In this document: piece after piece, positions 55,586 through 64,000 of the stretch | Layout: every line of letters begins with the position of its first letter | Position numbering within the stretch: the first letter of the stretch is position 1 | NCBI RefSeq assembly: GCF_008630915.1 | Contig: NZ_CP043909.1 | Span: 62,001-126,000, forward strand | Direction of reading: 5' to 3' | DNA: 64,000 nt | Source of the DNA: Acinetobacter suaedae | GTDB taxonomy: Bacteria; Pseudomonadota; Gammaproteobacteria; Pseudomonadales; Moraxellaceae | Notes under the pieces: generated by a model | Databases searched by the model: none | What the model was told of the DNA's origin: nothing | Seen by the model: only the letters and a program-made list of their open reading frames with translations | Position numbers and translations under genes: made by a program

Positions 55586-56356
55586 ATGATGAAACAACGT
55601 CAAACATTAAGCTTGATCGCGCTATCAATGCTAGTAAGTTCAGCCTTTGCGAATGAATTTTCTTTTGATCGACCTGGCGCTGGCATGGGTACAGGCATTA
55701 CACCAGTTGGTCAACTGGCTTGGGAGCAAGGCCTGCCAACCGCAAGTTATCAGCAACAAACAATTGATGGGGTAAAGGAAAAAACTTTAACCTTAAATGG
55801 CGATATGTTGTTACGTACAGGTTTGGCGAAAGGGTTAGAGCTTCAGTTGGGTTGGCAAGGTCCAGTATGGCAACAACACAAGCGTACCGGTGTAACTAAA
55901 GAAAACAATGGTTTAGGTGATGTCAGCATCGGTTTGAAAAAAGCGATTAATTTAAAAGATGACCGTCTGAGCATGGCATTGTTAGCTGAAGCGATTCTTG
56001 CGACAGGAAATGACGAATTTACTGCCCATGATGATATCTATAGCCTCACTTCGGCGGTGGCTTATGAGTTTAGTGACTTAATTGGTACCTCGATTACCAT
56101 GCGTTACGAAGCGCAAAACAGCAATTGGGCTGTGACTGCCATTCCAACCATTGATTATAAAATTGCTGGGAAGCTGTCTGGATACTCAGAGTTTATTTAT
56201 CGCAAAGCAGAGAGCCAAGACTATGAATATGGTTTGGGGACAGGTCTGGTCTATGCGGTAAACAATCGTATGCAGCTCGATGCCAGTGTGGGTGTCGATT
56301 TAGAAGGTAATGCACGAAGCTATAACGGCGGTTTAGGCATTTCCGTTTTATTTTAA
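55586..56356 (+). CDS. Outer-membrane transporter-like protein (phenol-degradation MetA type)
   Basis: 256 residues with a signal peptide (about 1-22, SSAFA before NE). The mature part is beta-rich and ends in LGISVLF, as in outer-membrane barrels. It resembles the PF13557 family described around phenol and aromatic catabolism, but no such genes are near. Solute unknown. Two ATG codons stand together at the start. Confidence 0.75.
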   Translation: MMKQRQTLSLIALSMLVSSAFANEFSFDRPGAGMGTGITPVGQLAWEQGLPTASYQQQTIDGVKEKTLTLNGDMLLRTGLAKGLELQLGWQGPVWQQHKRTGVTKENNGLGDVSIGLKKAINLKDDRLSMALLAEAILATGNDEFTAHDDIYSLTSAVAYEFSDLIGTSITMRYEAQNSNWAVTAIPTIDYKIAGKLSGYSEFIYRKAESQDYEYGLGTGLVYAVNNRMQLDASVGVDLEGNARSYNGGLGISVLF

Positions 56357-56433
56357 TCCATGTGACTTCTCAATCTCCCGTGAATCCCTGCATTTCTCAT
56401 CGGGAGTATTGGGTTGATAAAAGAGAAATCTGA

Positions 56434-58287
56434 ATGAAAATCTATGCTCAGGGTGGCTACAGTAGCGAACTGGTGCGTTACTTTCTTGGTAGTTTACTGT
56501 TGTTATGTGGGAGTTTTACCCACGCCCAAGAGAATCTTTCCGCTCAACTGTTAAATCCTGAGGATGCATTTGTATTTTCCGTAGAATCATCTCGTGCAGA
56601 TCAAGCTCGATTACATTGGGAAATTCAACCAAATTATTATTTATATCAGCATAAGTTTGAGGTGAAGCAAGGCAATCAGCCTGTTGCTCTAAACTTACCT
56701 AAGGCGATGGCTCAATATGATGAAAATTATGGTCATAGCCAAGTGTACTATGATGAGCTTGCGATTGAGATTCCTACACAAGCATCTCAACACTATCAAG
56801 TCACATGGCAGGGATGTGCCAAAGATCGTATTTGTTATCCGCCGCAAACAATCGCATTTGATACGGATGCCAATGGTCTTGTAAATACACAAAACCTCAG
56901 TCCAAACGCACAAAAACGCTTTCTCGATGTCGCTCGCTCTGCCAATGCAATCAATACGCAACGCCCCGATCTGGCAGACATTTCTGATCAAGAGCAAGCA
57001 TCTGCAATAAGTTCATCAAATGCGGCAGGACAAATGGCACAAGACCAAAAATGGTCGAGTCGTTTAGCACAGCATTCATTGTTATATAGCATTCTTTTAT
57101 TTTTAGGCTTAGGTATTTTACTGGCCTTTACACCTTGCTCACTCCCCATGCTACCGATTTTGACGTCACTTATTGTGCGTGAAAATAAAGGGGTTAAAGC
57201 TTGGGCAATAGCACTGACTTTTGTGGTCAGTATGGCAATGATCTATGCTCTACTGGGGCTTATTGCTTCCGCTGCTGGGTTGAATTTCCAACGTTGGTTA
57301 CAACAGCCTGCCACCTTGATTGCATTTAGTCTGTTATTTGTGGTGTTTGCTTTAAACCTGTTTGGTTTATTTGAATTGAAAATGCCACAGAAATGGGTGA
57401 ATCGACTGGATCATCTGCAAGCCTCACAAAAAGGTGGGACGCTGGTTGGCGCGAGTGTCATGGGCATGATTTCGGCGTTATTGGTTGGCCCTTGTATGAC
57501 AGCTCCTCTTGCCGGTGTGTTGCTATTTATTTCGCAAACACAGAACCAATGGCAAGGTGCATTATTGCTATTTACCTTGGGTTTTGGGATGGGGATTCCA
57601 CTGTTATTGGCTACAGTTTTAGGTGCACGAGTATTGCCAAAAGCAGGGGAGTGGATGCATCAAATTAAGGTGATTTTTGCCTTTTTAATGTTGGCTTTGA
57701 GTCTTTATTTTATTCGTCCATTATTACCTGAGTTGGCATTACAAATTCTCAGTCTAATCCTTGGTTTAGCATTTATTATTTATGCCGCCTCTCGTTTGTT
57801 GGCACATAACAGTAAACTCAAATGGCTTTATATTGTCTTATTGATGATCACGACACCTTGGCTTGTATTCAATCAATATCAACATATTCAAAATTTAAAT
57901 TCAGTTCAGGCAGACAAGCTGGCTCAATGGCATGTCGCCAAAACAGCGGATGAGTTTCAACATATTCTTGCCAATGCACCGAAAGATCGCGGGATTGTTA
58001 TTGATGTATATGCTGATTGGTGTGTGGCATGTCAACCTATTGAACATCGTATTTTAAAAGATGCAGAAGTGCAGCAAGCTTTAGCGCCGTATTATTTAAT
58101 TAAGCTAGATTTGAGTCAGTATGATGCTTCTCATCAAGCTTTGTTAAAGCAATGGGATATTTTAGGTCCACCCACTTATTTATTCTTAAACGCGCAACAA
58201 CAAGAGCTCCGTTCATTACGTTTAACGGGTGCATTTAAAAAAACGGAGTTAGTCCAACAACTGGCTTTATTTGAGGGGAAATCATAA
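56434..58287 (+). CDS. dsbD: Thiol:disulfide interchange protein DsbD
   Basis: 617 residues: N-terminal periplasmic domain with Cys128 and Cys134 (GCAKDRIC), eight-helix membrane domain with the cysteines in FTPCSLPML and VGPCMTAP, and a C-terminal thioredoxin domain with DWCVAC (Cys530, Cys533). It carries electrons from cytoplasmic thioredoxin to the periplasm. It ends 2 bases before the gst gene, so both are co-transcribed. Confidence 0.95.
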   Translation: MKIYAQGGYSSELVRYFLGSLLLLCGSFTHAQENLSAQLLNPEDAFVFSVESSRADQARLHWEIQPNYYLYQHKFEVKQGNQPVALNLPKAMAQYDENYGHSQVYYDELAIEIPTQASQHYQVTWQGCAKDRICYPPQTIAFDTDANGLVNTQNLSPNAQKRFLDVARSANAINTQRPDLADISDQEQASAISSSNAAGQMAQDQKWSSRLAQHSLLYSILLFLGLGILLAFTPCSLPMLPILTSLIVRENKGVKAWAIALTFVVSMAMIYALLGLIASAAGLNFQRWLQQPATLIAFSLLFVVFALNLFGLFELKMPQKWVNRLDHLQASQKGGTLVGASVMGMISALLVGPCMTAPLAGVLLFISQTQNQWQGALLLFTLGFGMGIPLLLATVLGARVLPKAGEWMHQIKVIFAFLMLALSLYFIRPLLPELALQILSLILGLAFIIYAASRLLAHNSKLKWLYIVLLMITTPWLVFNQYQHIQNLNSVQADKLAQWHVAKTADEFQHILANAPKDRGIVIDVYADWCVACQPIEHRILKDAEVQQALAPYYLIKLDLSQYDASHQALLKQWDILGPPTYLFLNAQQQELRSLRLTGAFKKTELVQQLALFEGKS

Positions 58288-58289
58288 CG

Positions 58290-58985
58290 ATGTATACGCT
58301 CTTTATTGGTAATAAAAATTACTCAACATGGTCAATGCGCCCTTGGATTTTATTAAAACAAGCAGGCATTGATTTTCATGAGCATTTAATTCAATTTGAT
58401 AGCTTTGAACCAGACAGCCAGTTTAAGACAGAAATCTTAAAGCTCAATCCAACAGGAAAAGTACCTACTCTAGTCGATGCAGATATTACGGTTTGGGATA
58501 GTTTAGCTATTTGTGAATATGTAGCTGAACAGCACCCTGAGAAAAAACTGTTGCCGCAAGATCAGAAATTACGTGCTAGAGCGCGTTGCATTAGCGCTGA
58601 AATGCATAGCAGTTTTCAAAACTTACGTAATCTTTGCCCGATGAATATTGAGGCTGATCTGACCCATATTGGTGAGCAATTGTGGGCTGAGCATGAGCAG
58701 TTGCGCGCTGAAGTTGCACGAATTGATCAGATCTGGTCAGAGCGTCCAAGTGAAGACAGCTTTTTATGTGGTGAGTTTAGTATCGCTGATGCATTTTATG
58801 CACCTGTAGTCATGCGCTTTGTGTGTTTCAAGCTCCCTGTCTCTGCATCAAGCCAAGCTTATATGCAAAAAATCTTGGCCTTGCCATCGGTTCGACAGTG
58901 GATTGTCGAGGCAAAACAAGAGCAAATGTTTGTTCCTTTTGATGAGCCGTACCGTCAAAATCGTGAAATGTATTTAAATAATTAG
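58290..58985 (+). CDS. Glutathione S-transferase
   Basis: 231 residues. The N-terminal thioredoxin-like domain has the active-site serine stretch STWSMRPW near 12-19 and LNPTGKVPTL near 52-61 (the glutathione cis-proline); the C-terminal part is helical. Substrate unknown. It follows dsbD directly, and gshA is in the window. Confidence 0.9.
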   Translation: MYTLFIGNKNYSTWSMRPWILLKQAGIDFHEHLIQFDSFEPDSQFKTEILKLNPTGKVPTLVDADITVWDSLAICEYVAEQHPEKKLLPQDQKLRARARCISAEMHSSFQNLRNLCPMNIEADLTHIGEQLWAEHEQLRAEVARIDQIWSERPSEDSFLCGEFSIADAFYAPVVMRFVCFKLPVSASSQAYMQKILALPSVRQWIVEAKQEQMFVPFDEPYRQNREMYLNN

Positions 58986-59065
58986 ACAAAATTTCAACAA
59001 ATTATTCTCCTACGTGATTTTTAGACACGTAATATTATGACTTGAAATAAAGTCATAATAGGAGA

Positions 59066-60733
59066 ATGCACTCAGTGTTTTTACAAGCCTATAAAGAAAT
59101 GTGGCGTGTTTCCAATAAATTTTATAAGAATGAGAGAAAACATTTAGTTTTACTTACAATTTTAGTGGTGTTTACAAGTTTAATTACTACGATTCTTCCT
59201 TATTTTATTAAACTTATTGTTGATAATACGCATAAAAATGAGAATATTAACTACATCTATATTTTAGTGATTTCGTATTGTTGTGCTTGGTTACTATCCC
59301 AGACAATCGATTGGATAAAAAATGCTTTAAGTGGTTTAATTGCTGCGAAACAAGAAACAACAGTATTGATTGCTAGCTTAGATAACTATCTTAAGCTCAC
59401 AAAGACCAAACAAGATAAAATTGATGTTGGTATTTTTAATGCCGAGGCAGTGCGAGCAAGCAATGCCTTTTCAATGATAACCTTTGCATTTTTGCTGGTA
59501 TTTTTACCAGTTATTTTACAATTGTTTTTTATTACATACATTCTGAGTATAAATATTAGTGTCTATTTTTCACTTGGTTTTATTTTTGCTTCATTTTTAC
59601 TCTTTTTAATATCAGTATTAATAAACAAAAAAAGTAAAAGATATTATGAGCCTTTGTACTCTATAAAAAATATTCTTAATAGTAAATTTCTTGAAAAGAT
59701 CAATAATGCTTACGAGATAAAAGTGAATGATGCTGCTAATTTTGAGGTAAGTAATTTCAAAAGAAATGTAAATACCTTTGTTGAGCAAAGCTTCAATAGT
59801 CATTTCAAGATTGCTTGCTTAATGATCTTTCAAATATCTTTTATCTTTTTATTTATGCTTGGATTTTTACTTGTATCTACTAAGTTATTTGCTATCGGAA
59901 AAATGACGACTGGTGATATGGTGATGATTAGTTCTTATATTATGATGCTCACCACACCATCACTTATGATTTCTCAACAAATCAACTTACTTGCTGGAAA
60001 CACTGTAGCTTTAGAAAAATTCTATAGTTATTTTAATCTTGAAAAAGATCAGTTAAATAGTGAAAGCTATCATGATCAAGATTTGTTATTTTCATTCAAA
60101 AATGCAGGATTAGAAATAGCTGGAAAATTGAGCCCTGAAGTGAATTTAGATTTATATAAAAAAAAGATGTATGCAATTGTTGGTAAAACAGGGTCAGGTA
60201 AGTCAACTTTAATTAACTATATGTTAGGTGCTTACAAACTAAAGATTGGGAAACTTTTTTATAAAGATATTGAAATTACTAAAGAGTACTCTACTAAAAT
60301 TTTTGATGAAGTTGCTTTTGTCGGACAGAATTACTCTATTTTTACAGGGTCATTACGAGAAAATTTAATTTATAATACTGAGTATAATTATAGCGATGAT
60401 CAATTAATATATTTACTGAATGTTTTTGATCTTCAACATTTTTTATTAGATAAAAAGCTCACATTGGATGATGATATCAACGAATACTTGAAGGTTTTTT
60501 CAGGCGGTGAAAAGCAACGTTTAAATATATTACGTGCAGTTCTCAAAAAACCTAAGGTTTTAATTTTAGATGAGCCAACCTCAGCATTGGATTTGAGTAC
60601 GAGTATTAAAGTCTTAAGCTATCTAAAGAACGAAATAGAGACCTTAATCGTGATTACGCACTCTCAGGAATGTGTTGATCTTGCTGATGAGATTATTAAT
60701 GTTGAGCAGCTATTTAGATGTGAATCATCATAA
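59066..60733 (+). CDS. Orphan type I ABC exporter, AT-rich
   Basis: 555 residues: six membrane helices (about 27-310) and an ATPase domain with Walker A GKTGSGKST at 373-381, signature FSGGEKQR at 478-485, Walker B VLILDEP at 498-504 and switch His532. It is a half-transporter that would form a homodimer. No peptidase domain and no substrate gene nearby. The coding DNA is far more AT-rich than dsbD or the GGDEF gene beside it. ATG 59066 is only 1 base from an AGGAG; GTG at 59075 has better spacing and may be the real start. Confidence 0.85.
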   Translation: MHSVFLQAYKEMWRVSNKFYKNERKHLVLLTILVVFTSLITTILPYFIKLIVDNTHKNENINYIYILVISYCCAWLLSQTIDWIKNALSGLIAAKQETTVLIASLDNYLKLTKTKQDKIDVGIFNAEAVRASNAFSMITFAFLLVFLPVILQLFFITYILSINISVYFSLGFIFASFLLFLISVLINKKSKRYYEPLYSIKNILNSKFLEKINNAYEIKVNDAANFEVSNFKRNVNTFVEQSFNSHFKIACLMIFQISFIFLFMLGFLLVSTKLFAIGKMTTGDMVMISSYIMMLTTPSLMISQQINLLAGNTVALEKFYSYFNLEKDQLNSESYHDQDLLFSFKNAGLEIAGKLSPEVNLDLYKKKMYAIVGKTGSGKSTLINYMLGAYKLKIGKLFYKDIEITKEYSTKIFDEVAFVGQNYSIFTGSLRENLIYNTEYNYSDDQLIYLLNVFDLQHFLLDKKLTLDDDINEYLKVFSGGEKQRLNILRAVLKKPKVLILDEPTSALDLSTSIKVLSYLKNEIETLIVITHSQECVDLADEIINVEQLFRCESS

Positions 60734-60774
60734 TCTTGATTGGCTTTTAGTGCTCCAGTTGTTGATAGGAGTAA

Positions 60775-61965
60775 TCACATCGTTAAATCTCCAAAAATCT
60801 GAATATTATTTCGTCCTGAAGCTTTCACGGCATAAAGTGCTTGATCAGCCTGACTGACAACTAAGTGTGGTTCATTCGCATTGAGTGAGCTACTAATTCC
60901 AAAACTCGCACTGACAGAAAATTGTTGTTGATCCTCAGCAATAAAACACATGTCGGCAATCGCTAATCGACAGCGTTCAGCGACATTCTTGGCTTGGATT
61001 GCTGTGGTATTGGGTAATAATAAGATGAACTCCTCTCCACCAAAGCGACCAATCAGATCCTGGTCACGGACATTGTTAGAAAGGCACTTTGCCACATGCA
61101 CCAAAACTTGATCACCCATGCTATGACCAAATTCATCATTAATATTTTTAAAATGATCTAGATCAAGTAGCACCACCGAATAAAATGAATTTGGCTGTTT
61201 ATTTAGTTTCTCCAAATGGTTACTAATACTACGTCGATTCATGATATTAGTCAGAGGGTCGAGACGACTCAGTGCTTGAATCGCGGTTTCACGAGTACGC
61301 CATTGTGTAAGTAAGATTTCAAATAAGAATAAACAAGCGATTAAAATAGGTGAGAGGAAGAACAACATGCTTCCCACCCAAAAAGGGTGCATTTCCGCTT
61401 GATTCAGAATTTTTGGATTGAATAATGGAGCATACTGAAGTACATCATATGCGCTTAAAATATTGCAGAATAATAATGCAATTGTTGCAGGAATAAGCGC
61501 ACAGTAAATCATTTTTCGATTAAACAAGACTAAACCGACAGCGACGACACTCACATAAGCCACCATCGTAGCAGGGCTGAAACTTCCGATTAAATAGCTA
61601 GTGTGGCACAGTAACACAGTAAAAAGTTGCACACTTAAAATAGGAATAACTTCCGATGCCCAAACACGATTTTTAAAAAGGTAACAGGGAACAATTAGAC
61701 CTAAAAAAACAAAAAACATAATCAGATTGGTCCAAAGTTTAGACCAAACCAAAGGTAAATTGACCCATTGCCATGTCATGGGATTGAGTAATACCAAGAC
61801 ATCCCAAACGATTCCAAAAAGGGTCATAAATGCAGCAAGGATCAGCAATAGAATCGACTTCTTTAACATGTTCCAGTTGATCAGTGGTTCATGTTCCCAA
61901 AGCTGAGAGAAACTCCATTTCTCTCGATTCGCCGTCCTCTTAAAATGAATCTTCGTCATTGGCAT
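60775..61965 (-). CDS. Diguanylate cyclase
   Basis: 396 residues. About six membrane helices in the N-terminal 210 residues, then a GGDEF domain with the active loop RFGGEEF. The inhibitory RxxD site (RDQD) lies five residues before it, so product inhibition is likely. It makes cyclic di-GMP. The signal for the membrane part is unknown. Confidence 0.93.
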   Translation of the reverse strand: MPMTKIHFKRTANREKWSFSQLWEHEPLINWNMLKKSILLLILAAFMTLFGIVWDVLVLLNPMTWQWVNLPLVWSKLWTNLIMFFVFLGLIVPCYLFKNRVWASEVIPILSVQLFTVLLCHTSYLIGSFSPATMVAYVSVVAVGLVLFNRKMIYCALIPATIALLFCNILSAYDVLQYAPLFNPKILNQAEMHPFWVGSMLFFLSPILIACLFLFEILLTQWRTRETAIQALSRLDPLTNIMNRRSISNHLEKLNKQPNSFYSVVLLDLDHFKNINDEFGHSMGDQVLVHVAKCLSNNVRDQDLIGRFGGEEFILLLPNTTAIQAKNVAERCRLAIADMCFIAEDQQQFSVSASFGISSSLNANEPHLVVSQADQALYAVKASGRNNIQIFGDLTM

Positions 61966-62195
61966 GCATCCTTTTATGCAATGAGATTCCTAAGAAACTT
62001 TATAAAGATAAATTTGACATAAAAATGTTGATCAAATGCGTATAGAACTAACAATAGCATCTTTGGAATGAGAAGAAAGTCTGCTTCTTAGCTTTGATTG
62101 CAAATTACAACGAGGAAAATTCTTTGAAAAATAGACTATTATCTAAATAATCAATTAACTTAATTTTACGATGACAATAATAAATTAGGTATGAC

Positions 62196-62224
62196 AATGG
62201 CCAGTGATAACTGACCATTTTTTT
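62196..62224 (+). terminator. Unassigned plus-strand terminator
   Basis: Stem AATGGCCAGT / ACTGACCATT (nine of ten pairs) with a GATA loop and seven T on the plus strand. Both neighbouring genes read on the minus strand, so the transcript it would end is unknown. Confidence 0.55.
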
Positions 62225-62242
62225 ACATGAAATGAAAAAGAC

Positions 62243-63154
62243 TCAGTCGCGATCAATCCGTTGTGCAAACGTTGCAATATCTGCCAATGCTTGTTTTGCT
62301 TCCGGAAACCAAGCGTTGAACATTTGAAAATTATGCCACATGCCCGTATAGAGTTTGAAAATCACTTTAACATCCGCTTGCTCTGCTTTTTCGCGGAAAC
62401 GCTTGGAATCATCTAATAAAATCTCTTTAGATCCGACTTGAACCAATGTTGGAGGTAAGCCTGTTAAATCATCAAATAAAGGAGAGACACGAGGATCATC
62501 AGCTTGAATATCTGCGGTCAAATAATGATTAATTCCTGCTTGTAAGGCTTCTATCGACAGTAATGCATCGTGTTTTTGATTAAAGCGTAGCGACTCACTG
62601 GTGAGGGTTAAATCCAAATAAGGAGACATTAAAATCAAGCCACTTGGCATTAGCTCAGGTTGTTGTTTTAAACGTAAGCACAGTGCTAGTGCAAGATTCG
62701 CCCCACAAGAATCACCCGAAATAATAATGTCTTTGGGTTTAATCCCTTGGACGAGTAATGCTTGATAAACATCAAAAATCGCATCAATTGCTTCAGGAAA
62801 CGGATGTTCCGGTGCTAAAGGATAATCAATATGGATGACTTGCATTTGTGTACTGTCAGCGATATCGGTCATCAATGCCCGATGTGTATTGAGACTGCCT
62901 AAGAAAAAAGCGCCACCATGGATATGGAAAATTAACTGAGTAGCGGTTGCTTTGGTCTTAATTTCTTCTCCACGTACACCCGCTAGGCGTAGGGGGCGAA
63001 TGCGTGCATTTGGATTCTGGGGAAATAAACGACACAGTTGGTCTAATAGCGGGCGTAAAGCATTTGGGGCTAAATTGAATTGACTCGGTGTGCGAATGGT
63101 CGCCTTGAGTAGGGATTCAGTAAAATAATATTTCCAAACAGTACCAAATTTCAT
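62243..63154 (-). CDS. HSL-family esterase
   Basis: 303 residues, alpha/beta hydrolase of the hormone-sensitive lipase type: oxyanion motif HGGAFFLGS near 79-87, nucleophile in GDSCGANLA near 147-155, and acid and His in LVQVGSKEILLDDS and GMWHNFQMF. No signal peptide. Acyl-ester substrate unknown. Confidence 0.9.
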   Translation of the reverse strand: MKFGTVWKYYFTESLLKATIRTPSQFNLAPNALRPLLDQLCRLFPQNPNARIRPLRLAGVRGEEIKTKATATQLIFHIHGGAFFLGSLNTHRALMTDIADSTQMQVIHIDYPLAPEHPFPEAIDAIFDVYQALLVQGIKPKDIIISGDSCGANLALALCLRLKQQPELMPSGLILMSPYLDLTLTSESLRFNQKHDALLSIEALQAGINHYLTADIQADDPRVSPLFDDLTGLPPTLVQVGSKEILLDDSKRFREKAEQADVKVIFKLYTGMWHNFQMFNAWFPEAKQALADIATFAQRIDRD

Positions 63155-63341
63155 AATTTTTCCATATTGTTAGAGCAGTATACAACTAAGAGAGCATTTG
63201 ATTGAAACCTGTTCAATGGCGATCTGTGAGGTGTTTCTCACCTATTCAGGTTGTACCTAATAGTCACAATCAAGAATTGCAATATTGATGGAAGTTTTCA
63301 ATACTCTTAGTCTTAAAAGACCCATTAAGGATATTACAAAA

Positions 63342-63779
63342 ATGAAGAAAATTGCTTTAGCACTAGGATTGTTTAGTTTGACAGCATTTGCCAATGCGGC
63401 AGATGCATTACACGGTAGCGTGTGGCAAACGATTGATGATGAAACCAAGCAACCAAAGGCGATCGTCAAGTTCACTGAACAAAAGGATGGTTCATTATCT
63501 GCATCGATTCAGAAATATTTAGTTCCTGGTCAGGAAAGTGTTTGTACAAAATGTGAAGGTCCATTTCATAACAAATCATTGAATGGTGTAACTATTGTAC
63601 GCAACCTTAAAAATGTAGGTGGCGTGAATTATGATGGCGGTTCTATCGTTGATCCAAAAAATGGTAAGACCTATAAACTAAAAGCTGAACTTACTGATGG
63701 CGGTCAAAAGCTGAAATTACGTGGCTATATCGGCGTTGCAGCGCTTGGTCGTAATCAAACTTGGGTTCGTACGAACTAA
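63342..63779 (+). CDS. DUF2147 exported protein
   Basis: 145 residues from the ATG at 63342 with a signal peptide (about 1-19, AFANA before AD). The mature part is a small beta barrel-like domain: HGSVWQTIDDETKQPKAIV near the start and GGSIVDPKNGKTYKLKAEL near 100-118. Two cysteines in CTKC near 67-70. The family role is unknown. The open frame extends 19 codons upstream but lacks a signal. Confidence 0.85.
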   Translation: MKKIALALGLFSLTAFANAADALHGSVWQTIDDETKQPKAIVKFTEQKDGSLSASIQKYLVPGQESVCTKCEGPFHNKSLNGVTIVRNLKNVGGVNYDGGSIVDPKNGKTYKLKAELTDGGQKLKLRGYIGVAALGRNQTWVRTN

Positions 63780-63797
63780 ATCCAAGCTCAGTTAAAA

Positions 63798-63823
63798 AAA
63801 CCGAGTCTATAAGACTCGGTTTT
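63798..63823. terminator. Terminator between the DUF2147 and ArsC-like genes
   Basis: Stem AAACCGAGTC / GACTCGGTTT with a TATAA loop and T-runs on both sides. Confidence 0.88.
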
Positions 63824-63833
63824 TTTTATTCGA

Positions 63834-64000
63834 TCAACTAGATAAGTTTTGATACGTTGTTTCATCAAAGCCAATGATAAAACCTTGAGGTGTCTGTAAT
63901 ACAGGGCGTTTAATCAAGCTTGGAGATGCGATCAATGTTGCAATTAGGTTTTGTTCGCTACTGCTTGCATGAGCTTGTTCTTCAGCACTTAATTTGCGCC
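63834..64000 (-). CDS. ArsC/Spx-like reductase, 3' end
   Basis: The last 54 codons of a gene running off the right edge. LIASPSLIKRPVLQTPQGFIIGFD with its IKRP motif matches the C-terminal part of arsenate-reductase-like/Spx proteins (YffB type). The N-terminal cysteine is outside the window. Confidence 0.8.
   Translation of the reverse strand, partial: RKLSAEEQAHASSSEQNLIATLIASPSLIKRPVLQTPQGFIIGFDETTYQNLSS

Noticed and set aside
1..64000. CRISPR array, tRNA, rRNA or prophage
   Set aside because: No regularly spaced repeats, cloverleaf genes or phage structural genes seen.

Overview
The window looks like a chromosomal segment of an Acinetobacter species. It is AT-rich (about 40% GC by eye). 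It carries an ADC-type class C beta-lactamase, a PACE-family efflux gene divergent from a LysR regulator, glmU-glmS, a complete urtABCDE urea transporter and DsbB/DsbD. The beta-lactamase and many other proteins are clearly Acinetobacter-like but differ from the A. baumannii versions I remember, so a non-baumannii species is likely. I see no rRNA, tRNA, CRISPR array, prophage or complete insertion sequence. All identifications come from reading the sequence; no searches were run.

Layout. 1-4.2 kb: tail of a sugar dehydrogenase, the beta-lactamase, rarA, a small exported protein and a YddG-type exporter. 4.2-6.5 kb: dapA-bamC-purC on the minus strand. 6.8-9.4 kb: pncA, an Lrp-type regulator, a YitT-type membrane protein and an AT-rich membrane ORF set between two long hairpins. 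9.5-16.2 kb, minus strand: glmU-glmS, then ribB(X)-ribH-nusB-thiL-pgpA. 16.4-19.8 kb: a YtjB/Smp-like gene divergent from serB and a small membrane protein. 19.9-27.4 kb: SCP2-domain protein, dtd, katB-ankB, pncB, a thiosulfate-sulfurtransferase-like gene coupled to psd, and a PhzF-type protein. 27.4-29.8 kb: two near-identical candidate small RNA genes 737 bp apart, flanking a cold-shock gene, then lysR and the divergent PACE gene. 29.9-34.1 kb: phoB-phoR with an array of Pho-box-like repeats upstream, and a divergent tetR/SDR pair with a clear operator. 34-39.2 kb: MATE pump, aminotransferase, DUF445, lipoprotein and DUF924 genes. 39.3-45.7 kb: gshA, dsbB, an esterase, yqiA-parE. 45.9-51.5 kb: urtABCDE. 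51.5-54.1 kb: two copies of a three-hairpin repeat with covarying stems bracket a hypothetical gene and an acetyltransferase, followed by a Tsx-like channel. 54.5-64 kb: HPF-like protein, ankyrin protein, outer-membrane transporter-like protein, dsbD-gst, an AT-rich orphan ABC exporter, a diguanylate cyclase, an HSL-type esterase, a DUF2147 protein and the 3' end of an ArsC/Spx-like gene.

How the genes fit together. Most are housekeeping: cell-wall precursors (dapA, glmU, glmS), riboflavin and thiamine cofactors, NAD salvage (pncA, pncB), phospholipids (psd, pgpA), redox and disulfide handling (katB-ankB, gshA, dsbB, dsbD, gst), phosphate sensing (phoBR) and nitrogen acquisition (urt). The most unusual signals are non-coding: the duplicated small RNA candidate, the covarying repeat, the Pho-box array, and several dyads that look like operators.
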